Positions 1 through 7,200 of a stretch of 7,531 bases of DNA are shown piece by piece. This DNA comes from Roseburia sp. CAG:309 (GTDB lineage Bacteria; Bacillota; Clostridia; Lachnospirales; Lachnospiraceae): contig FR894080.1 of NCBI GenBank assembly GCA_000434115.1, positions 1 to 7,531 of the forward strand, read 5' to 3'. The notes under the pieces are model-generated. The model was not told where the DNA came from and searched no databases. It was given only the letters and a program-made list of their open reading frames with translations. Position numbers and translations under genes: made by a program. Numbering within the stretch: position 1 is the stretch's first letter; every line of letters starts with the position of its first letter.

Positions 1-758
1 AAATAAATACGGAGGATATTTTGTATGCTATGAAAACAGAAGAAAGTCATGCCAAGCCGTGGATTTATATGATAGACGGAAAACAATTTTATTATTCGAA
101 TTCTATAGGGGTATTGGAGGAGCAGCTGGGCAAGGCGTTTATTCGTATCAGCCGCCAGTGTATCGCAGCATCCAAAGCCATTCATTCTGTAACGAAGGAA
201 TACATTCTTTTAAATACCGGAGAGAAACTTCCCTATAGCAACCGAAATAAAAAAAGAATCATTTGTACACAGCTTGAAAATCAGAAGAAGATATTGAAGA
301 AACTTCGTGCGAGTAAAAAGTCGATGACTTATGAGGATTATGCGGAACATTACCGAAGTTTTGATCATATGCCATTTGCATTTGCGGATATTGAGATGGT
401 ATTTGACGATAATGCGGAAGCGGTAGACTGGATTTTCTGTTATGGCAATGAAGCACTTGCCCAAATCGAGAAAACACCGTTAAAAGATTTGATCGGAAGT
501 TCTTTTGGGTCTGTTTTTGCGAACATGGATGCCAAATGGCTCCGGAGTTATGAACAGGTTGTCCTATATGGCAGAACCCTGGAAATCATAGATTGCAGTC
601 CGGAGATCGACACGTATCTGCATGTGACATGCTTCCCGACATTTCCGGGGCATTGTGGGTGTATCCTAAAGGATATCACGAAAATCGAATATGTCGAGGG
701 TGAAAAAAGCAGTGAGAAGGCATTGCGGTTGTATCTGGCAAAGGTTATCAATGCATAA
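1..758 (+). CDS. LytTR DNA-binding domain + PAS domain regulator, 5' end outside window
   Basis: This is a probable transcriptional regulator with an N-terminal LytTR DNA-binding domain and a C-terminal PAS sensor domain. The frame is open from base 3 to the left edge. The codons before the TTG at 21 read INTED, continuing into ILYAMK, which fits the conserved 'DIlYIE' strand of LytTR domains. The domain continues with a Leu-rich helix (IGVLEEQLGKAF), the hallmark F-x-R-I-S-R segment (FIRISRQCI), and a C-terminal strand/helix ending LPYSNRNKKR. From about 320 onward comes a PAS domain of a type common in Lachnospiraceae (MPFAFADIEMVFDD; FCYGNEALAQIE; LIGSSFGSVF; HCGCILKDIT). The bases ggagga at 11-16 lie only 4 bases from the TTG and here appear to be codons, so I treat the gene as 5' truncated. 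A receiver domain upstream would be typical of the family but cannot be seen. PAS after LytTR is the less usual order. The ligand and target genes are unknown; a role in controlling the downstream surface-protein genes is only a positional inference. Confidence 0.8.
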   Translation, partial: INTEDILYAMKTEESHAKPWIYMIDGKQFYYSNSIGVLEEQLGKAFIRISRQCIAASKAIHSVTKEYILLNTGEKLPYSNRNKKRIICTQLENQKKILKKLRASKKSMTYEDYAEHYRSFDHMPFAFADIEMVFDDNAEAVDWIFCYGNEALAQIEKTPLKDLIGSSFGSVFANMDAKWLRSYEQVVLYGRTLEIIDCSPEIDTYLHVTCFPTFPGHCGCILKDITKIEYVEGEKSSEKALRLYLAKVINA

Positions 759-759
759 T

Positions 760-825
760 ATTTTCTTCTCCAAAAGTGGTAAAACAGGTAGTGCTATCCG
801 GGTTGTACCACTTCGGAGAGAAAAT
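760..825. repeat. Long imperfect inverted repeat (hairpin) in the 759-910 intergenic gap
   Basis: Left arm 760-780 pairs with right arm 807-825. The inner core AGTGGT/ACCACT is perfect, followed by CTCC/GGAG-type pairing and an outer TTTTC/GAAAA block. That gives about 18 base pairs with one mismatch and two single-base bulges, around a 26-base loop (781-806) that can pair weakly itself (ACA 784-786 with TGT 804-806). It starts one base after the stop codon of the regulator. It is followed by TTTTATAT, so it could serve as a weak terminator. However, the outer stem is U on the 5' side and A on the 3' side, opposite to a standard intrinsic terminator, and the T run is short. An operator or a structured leader of the 911 gene is equally possible. 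Confidence 0.6.
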
Positions 826-833
826 TTTATATA
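803..833 (+). promoter_or_regulatory. Weak candidate promoter for the surface-protein operon
   Basis: TTGTAC (803-808) resembles a -35 box and TATATA (828-833) a -10 box, with 19 bases between them; shifting the -10 to TTATAT (827-832) gives 18. The spacing is longer than optimal. The candidate -35 lies in the right arm of the inverted repeat, so a protein bound to the palindrome would compete with polymerase. In an AT-rich gap such matches arise easily by chance, so this is only a pointer for 5'-end mapping. Confidence 0.2.
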
Positions 834-896
834 GATGAAGTAAAAAAGTAAATGAATGGATTCCGGTGTTTATCAAACGCCGAAAGAAAAATCAAA

Positions 897-903
897 AAGG
901 AGA
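897..903 (+). promoter_or_regulatory. Ribosome binding site deciding the ATG at 911
   Basis: AAGGAGA lies 7 bases upstream of the ATG at 911, a near-ideal Gram-positive Shine-Dalgarno sequence and spacing. It chooses this start over the in-frame GTG at 866, which has no comparable site and would add 15 very basic residues before the signal peptide. Confidence 0.85.
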
Positions 904-910
904 AAAGAAA

Positions 911-3325
911 ATGAAAAAAGAAGTTAAAAAACTGCTTGCATACCTGCTTGCTCTTGCGATTGTACTTACCTCGGTATTTACCGGGCAGATCGTGACAAAG
1001 ACGACAGTAAAAGCAGCAACACTTGAAAATGATGGGACAGAGATTACGGCAGAGTCGGAGGCACCTGTCGAAATCACGACAAATGAAGAGGGACAGACCG
1101 TCTATACCCTGACAGGTAATGTCACAAATGGATTAAAGATCACTCTGGCAGCGGGAGAAACCGTTATTCTGGATGGAAAAGGGTATTCCATCCATGGTCG
1201 GGATGAAATTGAGTATAAATCTGATTCTGCTACGCCTGCGCTTGAGATTGACGGAAGTGGTACATTGATCTTGAAAAATGCCGATTTAACAGGTGGTAAC
1301 GGAATCGAAACGTTGGGGTATGATGGACAGGGTGCCGTGGGTCTTCGCGTCACTTCTCCCAATGTATCCCTGATCTTACAGCAAACGGTCACAATCACCG
1401 GTGGAACGGCGGCGGCCGGAGCTACGAGTGGTAACCCATCTGGAAACGGAAGTTCCGGGATAAAGTTTTCCGGTGCCGCACTGAAAGTGGATAGTGGAAG
1501 TCAGGTTACCATTAAGGGTTCAGATGGATACCAGGGAGTGAGTGGGAATAAATCTGGCGACGGCAGACTGGATGGTACTCCGGGAGGCTGTGCACTGAAC
1601 TTTACCGGCGGCAGCCTGTTGGTGCGTGACGATGCCCGTCTTACTCTTACCGGTGGCAATGGCGGGCGAGGTGATTCTGGTTATGAAGACCTTGAGAATA
1701 GGTTTCAATCATCATACGGAACGGCAAATGGCACCAATGGCGGTAACGGTGGCGATGCACTTTCCTTTACAGGAAGCGTTTATACCGTTTCTTCCTCAGC
1801 AAAGGTAACCTATATGCCCGGAACCAGAGGGACCGGTGGTGCGGCAGGTACCTACTATAAGGATGCTAATAACACTAAGCTTGAATTCGGAGAAGCCGGC
1901 AGCGACGGCAGTGCAGGTTTGAAATTAGCGTACACGAGCGGACTGGTGCCGGATAAGACTCTCTTACAACCCGCTCTTTCAGAGGGCGATGAGGAGGTAT
2001 CTGTTACGCTGCATTATTCAGATTACACGCAGACCTATTATGCAAAAAAAGGCAGCACGATCAACCCAGTGTATCTTCCGGATACCGAATATTATACGGT
2101 AACAAAGTGGTGTACCGATAAGAATTTACAAACACCGGTTGCTACGGGAGAAACGATTACTCTTACTCAAGATGCAGATTTTTATGCGGAGTATACAGCT
2201 GCCACTTTCAAGGTCAGCTTTTCTACCGGTGAAGATACAATTTCTGTCGAGGATCAGGCAGTAACTTATCCGGCAGTAGTAATCAGACCGAAGGATCCAA
2301 CGAGAAGAGGATATACCTTTGGAGGCTGGTATACGGATGAAGCCTGTACAAACGCTTACGATTTTAGTCAGCTGGTGACAAAAGATATGATCTTATATGC
2401 AAAGTGGACGATCAATACATATACGGTATCGTTTGATTCCGTAGGAGGATCTTCTGTCGATGTGGAAACAGCGGATTATGAAACACCGGTTACTAAACCG
2501 GATGATCCAACGAAAACGGGATATACCTTTGGAGGCTGGTATACGGATGAAGCCTGCACAAAGGCTTATGACTTTGCCGCACCGGTGACCGGAGACAGGA
2601 TACTTTATGCAAAGTGGAATGAAATTCCCAGACCAACGGCAACACCACAGCCAACGGCGACCCCGGTGTTACAGCCAACAGGAACTCCACAGCCAACAGG
2701 AACTCCACAGGCTACGGGAACTCCGCAGCCAACAGGAATTCCACAGCCAACAGGAACTCTGCAGCCAACGGGAACTTCGCAGCCAACAGGAACTCCGCAG
2801 CCAACGGGAACTTCGCAGCCAACGGCGGCAACAGTAACATTAAATGTTTCTGCTATTGTCCTGCAGAAAGGGAAAAGCACAACGGCGGTAAAAGCGACAC
2901 TTGGCAACGGCGATTCCATTGAAAAGTGGAAATCTTCCGATACTAAGGTAGCGACCGTAACCAAAAAGGGAAAAATAAAAGCCAAAAAGGTGGGTACGGC
3001 TGTCATAACTGTTACCACCAAAAGAGGTGCATCTGCTTCGGTAGAGGTAAAAGTCCAGAAGAAAAAAGTTAAGACACAGAAACTGACCGTAACCAATGTC
3101 AAAAAGCAGAAACTGACATTGAAAAAAGGAAAGACCTTTAAGATAAAGACGGAACGGACACCATTGACTTCGCAGGAGAAGATAACATTCAAATCTTCAG
3201 ACAAAGAGGTGGCAAAGGTGAGTAAAAATGGAAAGATCAAAGCCTTAAAAGCCGGAAAGACCGTTATCACGGTTAAGAGTGGAACGGAAGTGGTGAAGAT
3301 CAAGGTAACAGTGAAAAAGAAATAA
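911..3325 (+). CDS. Exported modular surface protein: Gly-rich repeats, InlB-like repeats, Pro-Thr stalk, two BIG2 domains
   Basis: This is an 804-residue predicted extracellular protein with no visible enzymatic motif. Residues 1 to about 36 form a signal peptide (lysine-rich start, Leu/Ala core, cleavage near VKA-A). Residues about 40-140 are a beta-strand-rich domain (TVYTLTGNVTNG, ETVILDGKGYSIHG) resembling beta-helix carbohydrate-binding domains. Residues 141-345 hold about four glycine-rich repeats built on a pattern like 'ALxFTGGxLxVxxxAxLTLTGGxGGxG'. Residues about 376-428, 433-499 and 503-569 are InlB-type (Flg_new) repeats; the last two carry the signature YTFGGWYTDEAC and end in YAKW. 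Residues 575-640 are a Pro-Thr-Gln linker. Residues about 641-716 and 722-803 are Ig-like BIG2 domains (SSDTKVATVTKKGKIKA; SSDKEVAKVSKNGKIKA), very rich in lysine. There is no LPxTG signal or C-terminal membrane segment; the chain ends in KKK, so attachment would be by charge, a partner or not at all. An adhesin or glycan/wall-binding role is inferred from architecture. A glycosyltransferase gene follows after 34 bases. Confidence 0.9.
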   Translation: MKKEVKKLLAYLLALAIVLTSVFTGQIVTKTTVKAATLENDGTEITAESEAPVEITTNEEGQTVYTLTGNVTNGLKITLAAGETVILDGKGYSIHGRDEIEYKSDSATPALEIDGSGTLILKNADLTGGNGIETLGYDGQGAVGLRVTSPNVSLILQQTVTITGGTAAAGATSGNPSGNGSSGIKFSGAALKVDSGSQVTIKGSDGYQGVSGNKSGDGRLDGTPGGCALNFTGGSLLVRDDARLTLTGGNGGRGDSGYEDLENRFQSSYGTANGTNGGNGGDALSFTGSVYTVSSSAKVTYMPGTRGTGGAAGTYYKDANNTKLEFGEAGSDGSAGLKLAYTSGLVPDKTLLQPALSEGDEEVSVTLHYSDYTQTYYAKKGSTINPVYLPDTEYYTVTKWCTDKNLQTPVATGETITLTQDADFYAEYTAATFKVSFSTGEDTISVEDQAVTYPAVVIRPKDPTRRGYTFGGWYTDEACTNAYDFSQLVTKDMILYAKWTINTYTVSFDSVGGSSVDVETADYETPVTKPDDPTKTGYTFGGWYTDEACTKAYDFAAPVTGDRILYAKWNEIPRPTATPQPTATPVLQPTGTPQPTGTPQATGTPQPTGIPQPTGTLQPTGTSQPTGTPQPTGTSQPTAATVTLNVSAIVLQKGKSTTAVKATLGNGDSIEKWKSSDTKVATVTKKGKIKAKKVGTAVITVTTKRGASASVEVKVQKKKVKTQKLTVTNVKKQKLTLKKGKTFKIKTERTPLTSQEKITFKSSDKEVAKVSKNGKIKALKAGKTVITVKSGTEVVKIKVTVKKK
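2311..2556 (+). repeat. Direct DNA repeat, 210-base period, of two InlB-like repeat units
   Basis: The 36 bases at 2311-2346 are repeated identically at 2521-2556, and the flanks are also similar (gatccaacga at 2294-2303 and 2504-2513; gcaaagtgga at 2399-2408 and 2609-2618). The period is 210 bases, or 70 codons, so gain or loss of a unit would stay in frame. Conservation at the nucleotide level suggests recent duplication or gene conversion between adjacent units. Confidence 0.85.
2648..2827 (+). repeat. 18-base tandem repeat encoding a Pro-Thr-Gln stalk
   Basis: Units of 18 bases based on CAGCCAACAGGAACTCCG (QPTGTP) start at 2672, 2690, 2708, 2726, 2744, 2762, 2780 and 2798, with a partial ninth at 2816. 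A diverged unit at 2648 is set off by two extra codons (Val-Leu). Substitutions give QATGTP, QPTGIP, QPTGTL and QPTGTS variants. The repeat keeps the reading frame, so copy-number change would alter only linker length. Such linkers are flexible spacers between the InlB-like and BIG2 modules and, being rich in Thr, are possible O-glycosylation sites. Confidence 0.9.
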
Positions 3326-3344
3326 AGGAAATAAGCATAATAAA

Positions 3345-3353
3345 AAAGGAAAG
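3345..3353 (+). promoter_or_regulatory. Ribosome binding site of the glycosyltransferase gene
   Basis: AAAGGAAAG ends 6 bases before the ATG at 3360, and its GGA core is 9 bases away. It lies in the 34-base gap after the surface-protein stop codon, and no hairpin with a T run occurs in that gap, supporting co-transcription. Confidence 0.65.
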
Positions 3354-3359
3354 AAATAT

Positions 3360-4256
3360 ATGAAAATAATTGAACCAGCATATCAATCTGTAAATCTTTG
3401 CTTTGCCAGCAATGAAAAATATGCTCCGCATCTGGCAACAGTTCTTTACTCGCTGTTGAAAAACTGTGATACAAAGCGAATGTATGATATAATTATCCTG
3501 CATAAGGATATCTGCAGCGAGCAGCAGGAAAAAATAAAAAATATGGAAAAAGAAGGGAATGTATCCGTTCGATTTATTTCGATGGCACAATATGAAAAGA
3601 AAGTAGAATATGATGTCGGAGTTTATTATTCGATTGAAACAAACTATCGTTTATTTCTTTTTGGAGAAATGTTTGCCAAGTATGATAAGATACTTTATCT
3701 GGATTGTGATCTTATTGTAGAGGGAGATATCAGCAAATTGTATGATATTGAACTGGGAAACTGCGAAGTGGCAGCCGTTCGATCAGAAGATTTTCGGCTT
3801 TTATCGAAGACAAAGAGTCCGATTTTTCTGGAGGGATACCCTTACAATGTTGACAATTATCGGACGGAAGCTCTTGGCATGCAAGTGCCTGAGAATTATT
3901 TTAATGCCGGTGTGCTTGTGATAGATCTGAAAAAAACCAGACAAAGAATCAATCAGGAACAGGTGTTTGAAATCCTTCATCGTCATAATTATAAATATAA
4001 CGATCAAGATGTGTTAAATATTTTATTTGATGGAAGAGTAAAAGTGATGGACTGTAGATGGAATTATATGACATATATTCCGGAACAGATAGCAAAAGAA
4101 AATGTGAATAACCGAAAATTATATGAAGATCTTTATCGGGAAAAACCATGTATCATTCATTATACGAGTGCGGAAAAACCATGGAATACGGAAACAAAAG
4201 TTTTAGGAGACAGATATTGGAAATATCGAAATGAAATGGGGGCAGTATATGCGTAA
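3360..4256 (+). CDS. Glycosyltransferase family 8 protein
   Basis: This is a 298-residue cytoplasmic-type glycosyltransferase of family GT8, a retaining, metal-dependent family that transfers sugars from UDP-sugar donors (UDP-glucose or UDP-galactose are common). The GT-A fold signatures occur in order. The N-terminal strand is NLCFASNEKYAPHLATVLYS. The metal/nucleotide-binding DxD motif is D115-C116-D117 within ILYLDCDLIVEGDI. YFNAGVLVIDL lies near residues 180-190, followed by NDQDVLN at 214-220. The late metal-ligand histidine is H267 in HYTSAEKPW. Length and motifs are those of a complete, probably active enzyme; no signal peptide or membrane span is visible. Donor and acceptor cannot be read from sequence. 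It follows the 911 gene by 34 bases and overlaps the next exported-protein gene by 8 bases. A role in glycosylating one or both exported neighbours before secretion, as GT8-domain enzymes do for some streptococcal serine-rich adhesins, is an inference; a wall or capsule glycan acceptor is the alternative. Confidence 0.92.
   Translation: MKIIEPAYQSVNLCFASNEKYAPHLATVLYSLLKNCDTKRMYDIIILHKDICSEQQEKIKNMEKEGNVSVRFISMAQYEKKVEYDVGVYYSIETNYRLFLFGEMFAKYDKILYLDCDLIVEGDISKLYDIELGNCEVAAVRSEDFRLLSKTKSPIFLEGYPYNVDNYRTEALGMQVPENYFNAGVLVIDLKKTRQRINQEQVFEILHRHNYKYNDQDVLNILFDGRVKVMDCRWNYMTYIPEQIAKENVNNRKLYEDLYREKPCIIHYTSAEKPWNTETKVLGDRYWKYRNEMGAVYA
4238..4242 (+). promoter_or_regulatory. Weak ribosome binding site inside the end of the glycosyltransferase gene
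   Basis: GGGGG lies 6 bases before the ATG at 4249, within the last codons of the upstream gene. It is a poor match to AGGAGG, and the start overlaps the upstream stop (ATGCGTAA), which points to translational coupling: ribosomes finishing the glycosyltransferase would reinitiate here. Confidence 0.5.
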
Positions 4257-7200
4257 ACAGTTTTTTTATAATAACAATCAGTTGCAGGGGAAAAAGATTA
4301 GAAAAAATTTAAAACAAAAATGGACCAAAGTCGTTTGCATAGGGACACTTTCGGCGACAGTACTGACAGGAATCCCAGTGATTCCGCCGACCAATGCCTA
4401 TGCACAGGAAGCAAGTGTTTTGTCAGCAAAGAATGTAACATATAATCTTGATGATCCGAAATTATTTGTCGAAAAGACCATTACGAGTTATGGAGGGACG
4501 AAGCATGATGTAACAATCATAGAGATTAATATCACGGAAGACGGCACCTATACAATCACAGGAGACAATGAGATCAATGGTGCTTATATTGATGTACATA
4601 TTACAGTAGCAGATGGAGTAAAGGCCAATGTGATCTTAGACAATGTAACGATCAAAAATGATGATTTGTATGATCTTGATATTCGAAACTGCGCATCGTC
4701 TGATGAGAGGGATCAATTGTTTCCGTTTATGGAAATCATGGGGACGGCGAACTTATATCTTAAAGGGAAAAATACGGTTAGTATGGCAAAATTAGACGAA
4801 ACAAATGGGTGCATAAATACTTCAATGATTTTTAAATTGTATGGACAGTTGACGATCAGTGAAGATGCTGCTACACCAAATTCTTCTTTGCAATTAAATA
4901 ATGCAGGCTATTTGATGCATGGAGGTGGTTCTCATGATAATACCGGAGGAAGTTTTATCATGAAATCCGGAACGGTAAAAGCAGAAGGGGCAGAGATAAA
5001 CAATTTGGCACAATGGTATATGATGGGAGGGTCCATCATATGTGGTCAGGCTAACCTAAATGATAAAGGTGTTTACCGGTTTTTGGATGGAGATATAACG
5101 TCTGCTTATCTTGGATCGACAGATACAGCAAAGATGGGAACGGCACGATTGTTTGGATCGACAAATATTGGTCAGCCGGAAGATAGAAATGGCTATGCAT
5201 TGCAAAAAATGACGGTTTCTGATTTGCCGCCGAATCAGAAAGTAACTGCTGTTAACGGATATCCGGCAAGTACATTAGAAACGTCAGAAGAGGGAAAGTT
5301 AGAAGCCTATCTGCGAAAGGGAAGTAACGTCATTGAAATTAACGGTGAATCCTATCTTTATAAATGGGATGACGGTACATCGCAATTGAAAAAACAAACC
5401 AGTCCGGCATTGTGTACAGTTCAATTTGCTCTTGCCGGCAATAAAAATGCATATTGTACGGTAAAAGTAGAAAAAAACACAAAATTTGGAAAATTGTTTG
5501 ATGATGATCAATATACTTATACATATCAGACGGAAGATGGTGCGCAATTTACCGAAGATACAGAGGTTAGCTCGGATATGAAAGTTACGATGACATCATC
5601 TGTCCGCGAGTACAATGTGACAATTGACGGAGTTACCAAGTCGATGAGTACATTGCCGGCCGGTAAAATATATTTGGATCCGCCGGATGAGTGGGGGGCT
5701 TTTGGCAGCTGTTATTATGGAGGAAGCCGTGTGATACAGGATATGACACTGGAAAGCCTGGATGTTGTTACAGAAAAAGGGGTAGACTATGTGCGGATAT
5801 CCAATAAAGAAGAGTTAAATCGCTTTTCTATGATGGCAGATGCAGATGATCGTATCAATGCCGGATTGGAGGCAGATATTGATATGAAAGGTGCCGGGTT
5901 AAGGGCAGATGTTGAAAATTATATAGGAATCTTTGATGGAAACGGACATTCCATCAAAAATATGCAGGGGGGTGAAATAACGACCGGTGCCATCTGTCGT
6001 ACATTGAAAGGGACGATTCGAAATCTTTGTCTTGAGAAGGTTTTGCTGCCGGGTGGATATGGTAAAAACAAAGGGTCCATGGGAGCAGTCTGTGGTGTTA
6101 ACCGTGGTGTGATTGAGAATTGCGAGGTGGATAGAAGTTCGATTTCGATAAAAAGAAGCAGTGGTGGAATTTATGAGTATGATCCGGTGGGGACGGTAAC
6201 CGGTGTGAATATGGGAGAGATAAAAAACTGTCTGGCAGTGGACAATGAATTTGATACAACACAGATTTTGGAAGGTGCGAGTCAAGATGAGATTATTTTC
6301 CCGCTTGCTGCAAACTTTGGAACGGTTGTAAATTGTTATTATGACTCCGACGTGGATGAAGAAAAGCAAGAATCTGATATACGTGCCGGCATCGGAAGAA
6401 CCAAAGAGAGAATGAAATCGGGAGAGGTTTGTTATCACTTAAATAATGAAATATCCGATGGAACGCAGGCGTGGTATCAGAACCTTTTGGGAGAAAAGGC
6501 AGATACCTATCCGACGTTAAAAAAGAATGCAGCAAATACGGTATATGATGGGTATGATATGTGCGAAAAAGTATACACCAATACACCGAATAGTAAATTG
6601 ACCCATTCTTTTGATTATACGACGGATGGAGATAGAATTGTTGCAAAATGTCAAGTGAATCCGGCGCATCAGACGAATGTGATGCTTACGGCAGAAAATG
6701 CGCAATATGATAAAAAAGACCATCCGGCAGTAGAGGATTATGCAGATACCTGGGGACAGTATGAAGGGTTGAAAAAATGTAAAATCACATACCTGCGAGA
6801 TGGAAAAGCAACGACTGATCTTAAGTCGGCAGGGACGCTCACCGCTGTTATGAAGATAGAAGATGCTCAGGTGACCAAGGAATATACCATATTCAAAGCA
6901 GCAAAACCAATGCAGACACCGGCACAGAATCTTTCTGTATCATTTTCACAAAAGACGATCACAAAGGATATGTTAAAAAATGACAGTGATTGGGAAATAA
7001 AGGAAGAATTCATTGGAAAGACCATACCGGAGACAGGAGGTATAACAGTATCCGCAGAGTATATAGGAGCGGATAAAGAAAACTATGAAAATACAACGGT
7101 AGAGATTGTGGTAGAGCGCCTTGTATGCACGCACAATCTGGATAAGATTGAAGCAGTGGCAGCGACGGAAAAGACAGAAGGAAATAAAGAATATTATGAA

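Noticed and set aside
760..833. Standard rho-independent terminator
   Set aside because: The stem base is U on the 5' side and A on the 3' side and the T run after it is only four bases; kept as an inverted repeat of uncertain function instead.
866..910. GTG at 866 as the start of the first exported protein
   Set aside because: It has no good ribosome binding site and adds a basic stretch before a normal signal peptide; ATG 911 has AAGGAGA at ideal spacing.
2648..2827. CRISPR-like array
   Set aside because: Units are contiguous 18-base repeats with no unique spacers and they maintain the reading frame of a Pro-Thr linker.
2605..3474. 289-codon open frame on the minus strand
   Set aside because: It lies opposite the Pro-Thr repeat and the lysine-rich BIG2 domains, whose biased codons keep the antisense frame open. 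Its translation is a low-complexity VGCGVP repeat plus a Phe-rich stretch, with no domain.
5899..6438. 179-codon open frame on the minus strand
   Set aside because: It is antisense to the GLUG region of the large exported protein, whose + strand frame is continuous with recognisable domains; no family resemblance was seen.
7024..7041. IPETGG as a sortase LPxTG-type signal
   Set aside because: It is internal (about residue 926), is followed by further folded domains and lacks a downstream hydrophobic segment and charged tail.
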